From: Mucilaginibacter sp. L196
GTDB lineage: Bacteria; Bacteroidota; Bacteroidia; Sphingobacteriales; Sphingobacteriaceae
Reading direction: 5' to 3'
Assembly (NCBI RefSeq): GCF_009765905.1
Contig: NZ_LMUO01000011.1
Location: 432,889-496,888 of the forward strand
Length of the DNA: 64,000 bases
A program made the translations under genes and the position numbers. Of the stretch, positions 34,789-44,464 are shown piece by piece. Each line of letters begins with the position of its first letter. Positions within the stretch are counted from its first letter, which is position 1. Under the pieces are notes generated by a model. It did not search any database. It was not told where the DNA came from and worked only from the letters and a program-made list of their open reading frames with translations.

Positions 34789-37700
34789 ATGCGTTTGAAG
34801 GTAGTTTTAGTGTTATTCCTAATTTCCGGTGGGTTTTACACTGCACTTGCGCAAGGCAATAAATACCAATTTTCACACCTCGATATCACCAATGGTCTTT
34901 CGCGCAATCAGGTAAATTGTATTTACAAAGATTCAAAGGGTTTTATGTGGTTTGGCACCATGGCAGGCCTTAATCGTTATGACGGTTATACCTTTAAAGT
35001 ATTCAAACACATCGCCAATAATAAAAATTCCATCAACGATGATTATATTGAAAGTATTTACGAAGGCCCGGAGCAAAATCTATGGATAACAACTCGTAAT
35101 GGGCCTTGCATATATAATTTAGCCACTGAGCAATTTAACAGTGATCTATCGCCTTGGCTCAAATCATTTAACCTGCCCGGCAGCGATTTTACCAAAATTA
35201 AAAAGGACAGTAAAGGTGATTTTTGGTTTATCTATCCTAATTCAGGCGCATATCGGTACGATCCGGTTCATAAGCAAACCTATCACTACAGTCATGGTTC
35301 AACCTCAAGTCCGTCCCTGTTTTCAAATGCTGTTGCTGATATTTCTGAAGATGCAAAGGGCGATATGTGGTTTATTTACGGTACAGGCGTTATTGAAAAA
35401 CTGGACGTTGGGCGCAATAAGATTACCTTCAGTAGCAATATATTAAGCAAAGTAAATAATGCCAAACCGCTGCCTTATTCAATAATGGTAGATAGTGATG
35501 GTGACTTTTGGCTTTATGCATCGGGTGTAAATATGGGGGTATATTATTTAGACCCTCAAAAAAATGTGTTGAACCATATTGATAAGTCATCAGCAGGAAC
35601 AAGGCTAAATGCCGATGTTATCAATAATGTTTACCAGGCGGATGATGGGTTGATATGGATAGCAACTGATCATGGTGGCATAAACCTGGTGAATAAAAAG
35701 GAATTTAAGGTTACCTATTTATTGAATAGAGAGGATGATGCCAAATCGTTAAGTCAGAACAGTGTGATGCTTTATAAAGATGATTTAGGCATCATGTGGG
35801 CAGGTACTTTTAAGGAAGGTATAAGTTATTATCATAAAAATATCATTAGGTTCCCGCTCTACAAGCATTTCACATCCGATCCTTCAAGCTTGAATTTTGA
35901 GGATGTTGACAAATTTGTTGAGGACAAACAAGGAAATTTATGGATAGGAACCAATGGGGGTGGGTTAATTTACTTTAACCGCAAAACCGGTAAATACACG
36001 CAGTATAGAAACAACCCGCAAAATAGCAACAGCCTTAGCAACGATATAATTGTCGGCATGTGTATTGATCACAATCAGACATTGTGGATAGGTACTTATT
36101 TTGGTGGTTTGGATAGTTTTGACGGTAAAACATTTATCCATTACCGCCATGATGACAAAATTGCAACCAGCATTTCCGATGATCGTGTATGGAGCATAGT
36201 AGAGGATTCATCAAACCGTTTATGGGTAGGTACACTTGCAGGTGGTCTTAATATTTTCGATCGTTCAAAAAAGATATTCCTGCATCCTTATAACAGCGCG
36301 CAAATAACGTCACCCTTCATCTCCTCTATTTTTGAAGATAAGGATGGCAATATGTGGATAGGCGGTTATACCGGTATAAATGTGATAATGAAAAGCAATG
36401 GCCGCATAATACATTATACACATAACGATAATGATAACAATAGCCTTATAACCTATAATGTAAACAACATTACCCAGGATAGCAGGGGCCTAATGTGGAT
36501 AGCGACGCGAGACGGGCTGAGTATGTTAAATTTAAAAACTAACCACTTTATATCATTAACAAAAGAAAGCGGGCTGCCTGATAATTTTATAATTAATATA
36601 CTCGAGGATAATAGCGGCAAAATGTGGCTGAGCACGTCAAACGGACTTAGCCGTATTACGCTAACATCCACAGGAAATACTTATAGTTTTCAGATTGAGA
36701 ATTTTGACGAAACCGATGGTTTGCAGGGCCGCGAATTTAATGTAAACGCCGCATTTAAAACAAGCAAAGGCGAACTGATATTTGGCGGCGGACATGGATT
36801 CAATCTTTTTGAACCATTAAGCATAAAACCAAACCTCAATAAACCCAATCTGATTTTTACCGATTTTCAGCTATTTGGCAAAAGTGTAACCGTTAATAAA
36901 GCTATAAACGGCCATGTTATACTTACAAAAGCAATTACAGAAACACCGGCTATAACTCTTAACCACAGAGATAACGTTTTTACCATAGAGTTTGCGGCGC
37001 TTAACTTCTTCAACCCGAATAAGGTGCAGTACCAATATATGCTGCAAGGCTTTGATAAAGGTTGGATCACGGCGGATAATAACAACCGCAAGGCTACCTA
37101 CACCAACTTGGATGCAGGCGACTATATCTTCAAGGTAAGGGCCGCTAATCCGGACAACATAGCTAGTAAAGATACGATTACCCTGAAAATTCACGTGAAT
37201 CCACCATTTTTGGAATCGCCAATAGCCTATGTTTTGTATGTACTCATTGTCATCGGAATCCTTTTGTTTATTCGTCGGCGGGGAATCCAAAAAATAAGGC
37301 GTGAGTTTGCCCTAAAGCAGGAGAAGATGGAAACCCAGCTGATTATTGAGCAGGAACGGCAGGAAATTGAACGGATGCACGATATTGATAAGTTGAAGAC
37401 GAAATTCCTGACCAACGTTAGCCACGAGTTTAGAACACCGCTCTCCCTGATTATGGCACCGGCTGACAAAATGTATAGCCATACTATTGATACTGAACAA
37501 AAGTTGCAATTGAACATGATCCGTAAAAATGCACGGCGACTGCTAAACCTGGTAAACCAATTGCTCGATTTTCGTAAAATGGAGGTGCAGGAACTGAAAC
37601 TGCACGCCAAGTCGGGCGATATTATCAAATTTATTAAAGAGATAAGTTTCTCGTTTAGCGATATTGCTGACGAGAAAGGGATTGGTTTTGTGTTTGATAC

Positions 37701-38970
37701 CGAGGTAGATTCGCTCAAAACAAACTTTGATCATGATAAGATAGAACGGATATTATTTAATCTGCTTTCCAATGCCTTTAAATTTACACCCAAAGGCGGT
37801 CATGTGAGTGTGCTGGTCAATCTTTACCGCAAAAAAACGGACGCTGAATTGATTGAAATTAAAGTGATCGACACTGGTATAGGTATCGCTAAAGATAAAC
37901 ACGACCGCATATTTGAACGTTTCTTCCAGAATAATCTTCCGGGCTCCATGCTTAATCAGGGAAGTGGTATAGGTTTAGCTATTACCAAAGAGTTTGTAAG
38001 TATGCATCATGGCGATATTTCAGTAGAAAGCGAACCGGATCATGGCAGTTGTTTCATTATCCACCTCCCAGTTTTAGCTTTGGATGATATGCAAACGGAA
38101 GAACCTTTAGATGATGTGATAACCACATCAGATGATGGGGCCAAACCAGAAGCAAATATCGGCAACCGCCAAAAATCAACCAAAAAACAAAGTGTGTTGC
38201 TGGTTGAGGATAATGATGATTTCCGGTTCTATCTAAAAGATAACTTGAAAGATAATTATCATGTAATTGAAGCGGTAAATGGTAAAGAAGGCTGGCAAAA
38301 AGCACTGGCCCTGCACCCAGATATTATGGTGAGCGATATTAGCATGCCCGAAATGAACGGTAAAGAATTATGCCGGAAAATTAAGAACGATAGCCGCACA
38401 TCGCATATCCCCATAATCCTGCTAACCGCGCTCATTGGTGAAGAGGAGGAATTAAAAGGACTTGAAATTGGTGCCAACGATTACATGACTAAGCCATTTA
38501 ATTTCGAGATACTGGTTTCCAAGATCAGGAACTTGTTGAGCTTACAGGCTACCTTCAAAAAAACCTATACCCGCCAGCTGGATGTGCAATCGGTAGAACC
38601 AATTTTGCCATCAACCGATGAAAAATTCGTTAAGGAGATTATCAAATACATCGGCGATAACATGCTTAACCCAGCTCTGTCTGTTAACGAGCTGAGCCGG
38701 CACATGGGCATGAACCGTAATACCCTTTATAAAAAACTGCTTACCATTACCGGTAAATCCCCGGTAGAATACATCAGGTCGCAACGCCTTAAAAAAGCTG
38801 CTCATTTACTCGAGCATAGCCAAATGAACATTGCCGAGGTCTCATATGAGGTCGGCTTTAACACCCCCCAATACTTCGCCCGGTCATTTAAGGACGAATT
38901 TAATATGCTGCCATCAGAATTTGTGCTGCAAAAGCGTACACAAAGCCAGCCCATTAACAATATTTCCTGA
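34789..38970 (+). CDS. Hybrid two-component system regulator (HTCS)
   Basis: A 1393-residue one-protein signalling system. Signal peptide at 1-22; two-propeller periplasmic sensor built of repeated (L/M)W(I/F)GT...GL units to about 700; Y_Y_Y domain at about 710-790; one membrane helix at about 802-823. The kinase core has H879 in NVSHEFRTP, N-box NLLSNAFKFT near 990, and DTGIGIA and GSGIGLA as G-boxes. The receiver has VEDNDD near 1140, phospho-acceptor D1183 in SDISMPEMNG and KPF at its end. An AraC-type helix-turn-helix fills about 1290-1380. Such proteins bind a specific oligosaccharide in the periplasm and activate the adjacent utilisation locus. Here the likely inducer is a xyloglucan oligosaccharide, and the likely operators are at 39006 and 44116. 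Confidence 0.95.
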   Translation: MRLKVVLVLFLISGGFYTALAQGNKYQFSHLDITNGLSRNQVNCIYKDSKGFMWFGTMAGLNRYDGYTFKVFKHIANNKNSINDDYIESIYEGPEQNLWITTRNGPCIYNLATEQFNSDLSPWLKSFNLPGSDFTKIKKDSKGDFWFIYPNSGAYRYDPVHKQTYHYSHGSTSSPSLFSNAVADISEDAKGDMWFIYGTGVIEKLDVGRNKITFSSNILSKVNNAKPLPYSIMVDSDGDFWLYASGVNMGVYYLDPQKNVLNHIDKSSAGTRLNADVINNVYQADDGLIWIATDHGGINLVNKKEFKVTYLLNREDDAKSLSQNSVMLYKDDLGIMWAGTFKEGISYYHKNIIRFPLYKHFTSDPSSLNFEDVDKFVEDKQGNLWIGTNGGGLIYFNRKTGKYTQYRNNPQNSNSLSNDIIVGMCIDHNQTLWIGTYFGGLDSFDGKTFIHYRHDDKIATSISDDRVWSIVEDSSNRLWVGTLAGGLNIFDRSKKIFLHPYNSAQITSPFISSIFEDKDGNMWIGGYTGINVIMKSNGRIIHYTHNDNDNNSLITYNVNNITQDSRGLMWIATRDGLSMLNLKTNHFISLTKESGLPDNFIINILEDNSGKMWLSTSNGLSRITLTSTGNTYSFQIENFDETDGLQGREFNVNAAFKTSKGELIFGGGHGFNLFEPLSIKPNLNKPNLIFTDFQLFGKSVTVNKAINGHVILTKAITETPAITLNHRDNVFTIEFAALNFFNPNKVQYQYMLQGFDKGWITADNNNRKATYTNLDAGDYIFKVRAANPDNIASKDTITLKIHVNPPFLESPIAYVLYVLIVIGILLFIRRRGIQKIRREFALKQEKMETQLIIEQERQEIERMHDIDKLKTKFLTNVSHEFRTPLSLIMAPADKMYSHTIDTEQKLQLNMIRKNARRLLNLVNQLLDFRKMEVQELKLHAKSGDIIKFIKEISFSFSDIADEKGIGFVFDTEVDSLKTNFDHDKIERILFNLLSNAFKFTPKGGHVSVLVNLYRKKTDAELIEIKVIDTGIGIAKDKHDRIFERFFQNNLPGSMLNQGSGIGLAITKEFVSMHHGDISVESEPDHGSCFIIHLPVLALDDMQTEEPLDDVITTSDDGAKPEANIGNRQKSTKKQSVLLVEDNDDFRFYLKDNLKDNYHVIEAVNGKEGWQKALALHPDIMVSDISMPEMNGKELCRKIKNDSRTSHIPIILLTALIGEEEELKGLEIGANDYMTKPFNFEILVSKIRNLLSLQATFKKTYTRQLDVQSVEPILPSTDEKFVKEIIKYIGDNMLNPALSVNELSRHMGMNRNTLYKKLLTITGKSPVEYIRSQRLKKAAHLLEHSQMNIAEVSYEVGFNTPQYFARSFKDEFNMLPSEFVLQKRTQSQPINNIS

Positions 38971-39005
38971 TAATAGCTATTGTATATCAGTTGATTAGAT
39001 CTGTG

Positions 39006-39070
39006 TAAACATTTGTTACATTCAAAATTACAAATGTTACTATCATTTTGTGGGCTGCCTTATATCTTCA
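39006..39070 (+). promoter_or_regulatory. Putative HTCS operator and core promoter before GH74
   Basis: A 35-bp block at 39006-39040 begins TAAACATTTGTTACAT and ends TTACAAATGTTAC. It matches the block at 44116-44150 in 30 of 35 positions. It contains an inverted pair ACATTTGT/ACAAATGT and repeated GTTAC units. After 21 bases comes ATATCTTCA (39062-39070), also shared with the SusC promoter and likely the -7 region. The leader to GH74 would be about 110 nt. Confidence 0.75.
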
Positions 39071-39189
39071 CTTTCTGTTATAAACCAATTATTCGTTTTC
39101 TAAAAAGCTATTTATTAAATGGTGTTTATGTGTACGTTATTTCCGTGGGCGCTAACTATGCGGCCGTATATTATTATAGTATCTAATTT

Positions 39190-41433
39190 ATGATGAGGCT
39201 GTCCTATTTGTTTTTAATGGCAGCTCTATTAAATCTGTCAGCCTCGGCACAACAAACCGTACAGGGCTATAATTGGAAGAGTGTTCAAATACGGGGCGGT
39301 GGTTTTGTTGATGGCATTATTTATCATCCAACAAAAAAGGGCCTGCTTTATTGCCGTACCGATATGGGCGGTGCTTATAAATGGAATAATGCAACTAAAA
39401 CCTGGGAACCCTTGCTGGATTGGGTATCCTATAAAGACAATAACCTGATGGGCGTTGAAAGCATAGCACTTGACCCTAACGATACTAACCGTTTGTATAT
39501 GGCTTGTGGCACGTATACCAGTTCGCATGGGCCTAATGCTATTTTGGTTTCCGACAATCAGGGTAAAACCTTTAAACAGGTAGATGTACCCTTCAGGATG
39601 GGTGGTAATGAAAATGGCAGGGGCAATGGCGAGCGAATGGCTGTAGACCCCAACAATGGCAATATTATTTATATGGGAACCCGACTGGATGGCTTATGGA
39701 AAAGTGATGATCGTGGTTCAAGTTGGCATAATGTAAGTGGAATTTCATCCTCGATGGTGTCTCCCGATACTTCAACCAAATACTGGTCGAGGCCCAACGG
39801 GATCATATTTGTTTTATTTGATACAGAAAACAAGGTTAACAATAAAAACACGGTTATCTATATTGGTATCTCCCAAAAAGGAAAAGCAAACCTGTACAAA
39901 AGCACTGATGGCGGCACTAAATGGTTACCGGTACCTAGCCAGCCAACAGCTTTAATGCCTACACATGCGGTTTTGTCGGCAGATGGGATGCTTTATCTTA
40001 CCTACGGTAATAGTCCCGGCCCGAGCGCGATGACGGATGGCGCTGTTTATCAGTTCAATACAAAATCCGGTCAATGGAAAAATATCAGCCCCATAAAACC
40101 CGACCCCGAAAATGGAAAAGGGTTTGGCTACGCAGCCGTAACCATTGATGCGCAACACCCGCAAACCATTATGGTGAGTACCTTCCATCGTTATGGAAAG
40201 GCAGGCGGCGACGATATTTTTAGAAGTACTGATGCTGGCAACACCTGGAAACCCATATTTACAGGCGACGTCAAAGGTAAATATGATGATAGCGCTGCAC
40301 CCTATGTAGCACATACCGGCATCCATTGGTTGTTTGACCTTGAAATTGACCCGACCAATACCAACCACGCCATATTTACCACCGGCTATGGCCTGCATGA
40401 AACATACGATTTAACCAATGTGGATATGGGTAAACCTACCACATGGACGGTAAAAAATATCGGCATTGAAGAAACCGTGGCGTTAGAACTGCTAAGTCCA
40501 CCTCAGGGCGCCCAATTAATCTCAGCCATCGGCGATTATGGTGGATTTGTCCATAATAACTTGGACGAACCTGCACCCGAAGGCAATTTTATAAACCCCC
40601 ACTTTTCCAATACAACAGGTGTAAGCTGTGGTGCGCAAAACAGTAGCATCATCGTTAGGGTGGGTGAAGGTTCGATCCAGGTAGGCGGTGGAAATATTGC
40701 TTATTCCTTAGACGGAGGAAAACAATGGCAACCCACACAAAGCGCTCCCTTTACAGGAAGCAGGAGTGGTTCTATAAGCGTTTCCGCAGATGGGCATAGC
40801 TGGATTTGGACACCGCAAAATAACATACCTTACATCACTGGTGATAAAGGCAATACTTGGCAACTCGTATCCGGTTTACCAGTGAATACCCGGATTGTAG
40901 CAGATCAGGTAAACCCGGCCAAGTTTTATGCCATGGCCTTATTTGATGGCGAGCTTTTTACCAGTATCGATAGTGGAAAAACCTTCCAACAACAAAATTT
41001 AAATTTAGCAGGCGGCTTGCCCGAACGAACCCGCAATCGTGGTGATGTCCGTGGTGGTCAGGATCGAATTTATGCAGTTCCCGGTAAAGAGGGGCAGCTT
41101 TGGATAGCAACCTTTGATGGTTTGTACCGCAATGCCGCTAAAATAAATAAGTTTCAAAAAATAGCCCACGTGTCCGAGATACATGCATTTGGTTTCGGTA
41201 AAGCAGCCCCTCAAAGCGAATACCCAGCCCTATACCTGGCCGGAACCATCGATGGTACGGATGGCATTTTTCGCTCGGATGACGAAGGAAAAAACTGGGT
41301 AAAAATTAATGATGACCAGCATAGCTGGGGGCTGATTCTTCAAATAACAGGCGATCCTAAAAAATATGGGCGTGTATACGTAGGCACCCATGGTCGGGGT
41401 ATTTTCTATGGAGATATGATCCAATCTAATTAA
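39190..41433 (+). CDS. GH74 xyloglucanase
   Basis: A 747-residue secreted endo-xyloglucanase of glycoside hydrolase family 74, a twin seven-bladed beta-propeller. The hallmark N-terminus YNWKSVQIRGGGFVDGIIYHPTKKGLLYCRTDMGGAYKW contains one catalytic aspartate (D58 in RTDMGG). The other lies in SAIGDYGGFVHNN (D449). Several SDDRGSSW/STDAGNTW blade motifs are present. A signal peptide (ALLNLSASAQQ) but no lipobox cysteine suggests a periplasmic or released enzyme rather than a surface lipoprotein. It opens the GH74-GH31 operon, directly after the HTCS gene and the first operator. Confidence 0.92.
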   Translation: MMRLSYLFLMAALLNLSASAQQTVQGYNWKSVQIRGGGFVDGIIYHPTKKGLLYCRTDMGGAYKWNNATKTWEPLLDWVSYKDNNLMGVESIALDPNDTNRLYMACGTYTSSHGPNAILVSDNQGKTFKQVDVPFRMGGNENGRGNGERMAVDPNNGNIIYMGTRLDGLWKSDDRGSSWHNVSGISSSMVSPDTSTKYWSRPNGIIFVLFDTENKVNNKNTVIYIGISQKGKANLYKSTDGGTKWLPVPSQPTALMPTHAVLSADGMLYLTYGNSPGPSAMTDGAVYQFNTKSGQWKNISPIKPDPENGKGFGYAAVTIDAQHPQTIMVSTFHRYGKAGGDDIFRSTDAGNTWKPIFTGDVKGKYDDSAAPYVAHTGIHWLFDLEIDPTNTNHAIFTTGYGLHETYDLTNVDMGKPTTWTVKNIGIEETVALELLSPPQGAQLISAIGDYGGFVHNNLDEPAPEGNFINPHFSNTTGVSCGAQNSSIIVRVGEGSIQVGGGNIAYSLDGGKQWQPTQSAPFTGSRSGSISVSADGHSWIWTPQNNIPYITGDKGNTWQLVSGLPVNTRIVADQVNPAKFYAMALFDGELFTSIDSGKTFQQQNLNLAGGLPERTRNRGDVRGGQDRIYAVPGKEGQLWIATFDGLYRNAAKINKFQKIAHVSEIHAFGFGKAAPQSEYPALYLAGTIDGTDGIFRSDDEGKNWVKINDDQHSWGLILQITGDPKKYGRVYVGTHGRGIFYGDMIQSN

Positions 41434-41457
41434 AGTAAAAAAGTATATCAAAAAATT

Positions 41458-43869
41458 ATGTTATATAAAAATCTACATTTTAAACTAAGCAAGCTATGCA
41501 AACCTTTATTGCTGCTGATCGGCATCTTCATGGTACAACCTGTCCACGCGGCTATCCGCGACTTTAAAAAGCAAGCCGACGGTGTTGTTTTTAACCTGGA
41601 TAAAGGCCTGATGAAAATAAAAATATGCAGTGCTGATATCGTCGAAGTAAAATACACGGTATTCAACACTTTTCAAACCAAGGAATCACTTGTAGTTAAC
41701 AACAAGTGGAGCACGCCGGTTAGTTTTTTGGTGGCAGATGAGGGTAATGATATTGTGATCACCACCGCCCGGTTAAAAATTGTGGTTAACAAAGCAACCA
41801 ATGCTACCAGCTACTTAACAAAACAAGGTGTGCTGATAACCGCTGAAGATCAATCGGATAACAAAAGTATGCAGGCAGTTACAATAGCCGGCATAAACAC
41901 TTTTAACTGCTCAACTGAATTTAACTCTCCTGCTGATGAAGCGCTATTCGGATTAGGCTGCCACCCGGTTGATTCATTATCTATCAATTACAAAGGCCGC
42001 AACCAGGATATGCTGATTAAGTATATGACAGGTGCCATCCCGGTTTTGCTGTCGACTAAAGGCTACGGGTTGATGTGGGATAATTACTCCGCATCCAGTT
42101 TTTATGGAGCCGAGGCCCAAAACACAAAGTTTAAATATGTATCAGAAAGCGGCAAGCAGGTTGATTATTATTTCTTTTATGGTCCAACATTCGATCATAT
42201 TATCGATCTGTACCGCACCGCTACCGGCAAAGCGCCTATGTTCCCTAAATGGGCATTTGGCTTATTCCAGTCGCAGGATAGGTACATGAGTCAGGACGAG
42301 ATCATCTCCGTAAAAAATAATTACCGCGATAACCATATACCGCTTGATGTAATTGTGCAGGATTGGTATTACTGGGATCCATTGCCTATCGGTTCACACA
42401 TCATGAATCCCGACAGGTATCCCAACCCTAAAAAAATGCTGGATGAACTACATAAAGATCACATTCATGGTATGATTTCAATCTGGCCGGTATTTGGTAA
42501 GGGTACACCAAACTATGATGCACTCAAAAAAATGGGTGGTATGACTGATATTACCTGGGATAACGTAGTGACCCATACTTATGACAGTTACTATGATGCT
42601 CATAACCCCGCTGCCCGGGCATTATACTGGGAGCAGGCAAGAGACAGTCTGATAAAAAAATACGATTGGGATGCCTGGTGGGTTGACCAATGTGAACCTG
42701 ATAACGGTACTTTACTGGATGCCCGCCGTCAAACCAATTTCTGGCCGGGTAGGGGGATTGATTACTTCAACACTTACTCCCTGGAGCATTCAAAAGGTAT
42801 TTACCAGGGCTGGCGTAGGGATATTCCGGGTAAACGCGCATTCTTCTTAATCAGACAATCATTCGCCGGCGAGCAACGGAATGCGGCTACTTTATGGTCT
42901 TCGGATATTACCTGCTCGTTTGAATCATTTAAAAGGCAAGTACCGCAGGGCATTAACGCCTGTGTTTCCGGTATCCCATACTGGACATCCGACATTGGTG
43001 GTTACCACCTTAACTGGGGGACACCGGATTGGTCGCAGCCGGAGTATCGCGAACTCTTCACCCGTTGGTTCCAGTTCGGTAGTTTTAGCCCGATATTCCG
43101 TATCCACGGTAAAGGCGAACGCGCCATTTTTTCCAAAAATTGGGATGATAAAACCAGAGCCATTTTGTTGAAATATGATAAACTTCGTTATCGCTTATTG
43201 CCATACATCTATTCGCTTGCCGGTAAGGTAACAACAGATAATTATACCATTATGCGTTCCCTGGCTTTTGATTTCAGGAATGATAAAAATGTATACAATA
43301 TCCCCGACCAATATATGTTCGGTCCGGCATTTATGGTAAACCCGGTAACCGAGCAACTATATACCGGCAGCAATGCTTCTGCCGGAAAAACTACCCGCGA
43401 TGTTTACCTGCCTGCAGGTACTACCTGGTATGATTTCTGGACCGGAAAAACTTACAATGGTGGCCAAACTATTGCCGCCAATGCACCAATTGATGTGATG
43501 CCGCTATATGTAAAAGCAGGATCAATTGTACCTATGGGGCCGGTTATGCAGTATGCTACAGAAAAACCTGATAACAATATTGAGCTAAGGATATACCCTG
43601 GTGCTGATGGCGAGTTTACCTATTATACAGATGAAAATAACAACTACAATTACGAGCACGGTAACTACTCAACCTTCAACCTAAAATGGGATGATAAACA
43701 ACAGGTACTAACCATTTCTGATAGTAAGGGTAAATTTCCGGGTATGTTAGCACAGCGCAAGTTCAATATTGTGTTAGTTAGTGGCTCTCATGGTTCTGAT
43801 TCTGGGGTTGTCGATCATGCTGATAAAACAATTACCTATTATGGTAAACAGGTGTCAGTTAAACTATAA
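41458..43869 (+). CDS. GH31 alpha-xylosidase
   Basis: An 803-residue family-31 glycoside hydrolase. A signal peptide covers about residues 1-31 (LLLLIGIFMVQPVHA). The N-terminal galactose-mutarotase-like domain precedes the barrel with FGLFQSQDRYMSQDEI and IVQDWYYWDP. The nucleophile is D410 in WWVDQCEPD and the acid/base D483 in LWSSDI. The C-terminal beta-sandwiches include PAGTTWYDFWTGKTY and PLYVKAGSIVPMGP. GH31 members in xyloglucan loci remove alpha-1,6-xylose from the non-reducing end; specificity here rests on the GH74 and GH3 neighbours. It follows GH74 by 24 bases and a terminator closes the unit at 43978. Confidence 0.9.
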   Translation: MLYKNLHFKLSKLCKPLLLLIGIFMVQPVHAAIRDFKKQADGVVFNLDKGLMKIKICSADIVEVKYTVFNTFQTKESLVVNNKWSTPVSFLVADEGNDIVITTARLKIVVNKATNATSYLTKQGVLITAEDQSDNKSMQAVTIAGINTFNCSTEFNSPADEALFGLGCHPVDSLSINYKGRNQDMLIKYMTGAIPVLLSTKGYGLMWDNYSASSFYGAEAQNTKFKYVSESGKQVDYYFFYGPTFDHIIDLYRTATGKAPMFPKWAFGLFQSQDRYMSQDEIISVKNNYRDNHIPLDVIVQDWYYWDPLPIGSHIMNPDRYPNPKKMLDELHKDHIHGMISIWPVFGKGTPNYDALKKMGGMTDITWDNVVTHTYDSYYDAHNPAARALYWEQARDSLIKKYDWDAWWVDQCEPDNGTLLDARRQTNFWPGRGIDYFNTYSLEHSKGIYQGWRRDIPGKRAFFLIRQSFAGEQRNAATLWSSDITCSFESFKRQVPQGINACVSGIPYWTSDIGGYHLNWGTPDWSQPEYRELFTRWFQFGSFSPIFRIHGKGERAIFSKNWDDKTRAILLKYDKLRYRLLPYIYSLAGKVTTDNYTIMRSLAFDFRNDKNVYNIPDQYMFGPAFMVNPVTEQLYTGSNASAGKTTRDVYLPAGTTWYDFWTGKTYNGGQTIAANAPIDVMPLYVKAGSIVPMGPVMQYATEKPDNNIELRIYPGADGEFTYYTDENNNYNYEHGNYSTFNLKWDDKQQVLTISDSKGKFPGMLAQRKFNIVLVSGSHGSDSGVVDHADKTITYYGKQVSVKL

Positions 43870-43977
43870 TGAAATCATTAAAACTAAACAGTGCACATTA
43901 TCCGGCTGGCATCTCATCGGTAAGATTGCTGGCACCGATCAGCAATTGTATTTTGAACGAAGTGTCGATACTTTAAC

Positions 43978-44024
43978 CTATAAGCTACCGGATAACCCTG
44001 CCGGATCAGGTAGCTTGTAGTTTT
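43978..44024 (+). terminator. Rho-independent terminator after GH31
   Basis: CTATAAGCTACC (43978-43989) pairs with GGTAGCTTGTAG (44009-44020) with a single G-U wobble, followed by TTTT. It separates the GH74-GH31 unit from the SusC unit. Confidence 0.8.
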
Positions 44025-44115
44025 AAGATATTTCCGGCTTAAATAATATTAAAATAAAAGATTTAGATATTTATATGAACTTAAGTAATTGTAAATCAAT
44101 TAATTAAATATATAT

Positions 44116-44179
44116 AAACATTAGTTACATCAATAGTTACAAATGTTACATTCTTATAAAATCATCATTAATATCTTCA
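44116..44179 (+). promoter_or_regulatory. Putative HTCS operator and core promoter before SusC
   Basis: A 35-bp block at 44116-44150 begins TAAACATTAGTTACAT and ends TTACAAATGTTAC. It is followed after 20 bases by ATATCTTCA (44171-44179). It mirrors the element in front of GH74 in sequence, orientation and spacing. The predicted leader to the SusC ATG is long, about 280 nt. Confidence 0.75.
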
Positions 44180-44464
44180 TTCCAGTAATATGATGCATTA
44201 TTTGGCAGCCATATTAAATAATACAACCAATTATAATTTAGTCCTTAACCCGACGATTTTTTTAAGATTTAATAGATAGATGCAATGTCTTATGTTTTCG
44301 GCAATTTATTGCCGAAAACATAAATGCTAACATTTTAACGCTGTTTACAGGCTATAAAAGGCCAATAGTTTACTGTACTTAACCTATAAATTATGAGATA
44401 AAAACTAACCAAAACCTAAAAATTATGAACCAATTATTTACCGTTTTTAAAATTTCTGTATAAG

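Larger units (their letters stand above)
43870..44464. other. Intergenic region before the SusC operon
   Basis: Contains the GH31 terminator (43978-44024) and the second HTCS element with its -7-like motif (44116-44179). The remaining 285 bases to the SusC ATG hold a short hairpin GTTTTCGGCAATTTATTGCCGAAAAC near 44294-44320 and no gene. A 79-codon open frame at 43781-44020 runs through the terminator and is rejected. Confidence 0.6.

Noticed and set aside
43781..44020. 79-codon open frame overlapping the end of GH31
   Set aside because: It runs through the GH31 terminator stem in another frame and shows no protein-like features.
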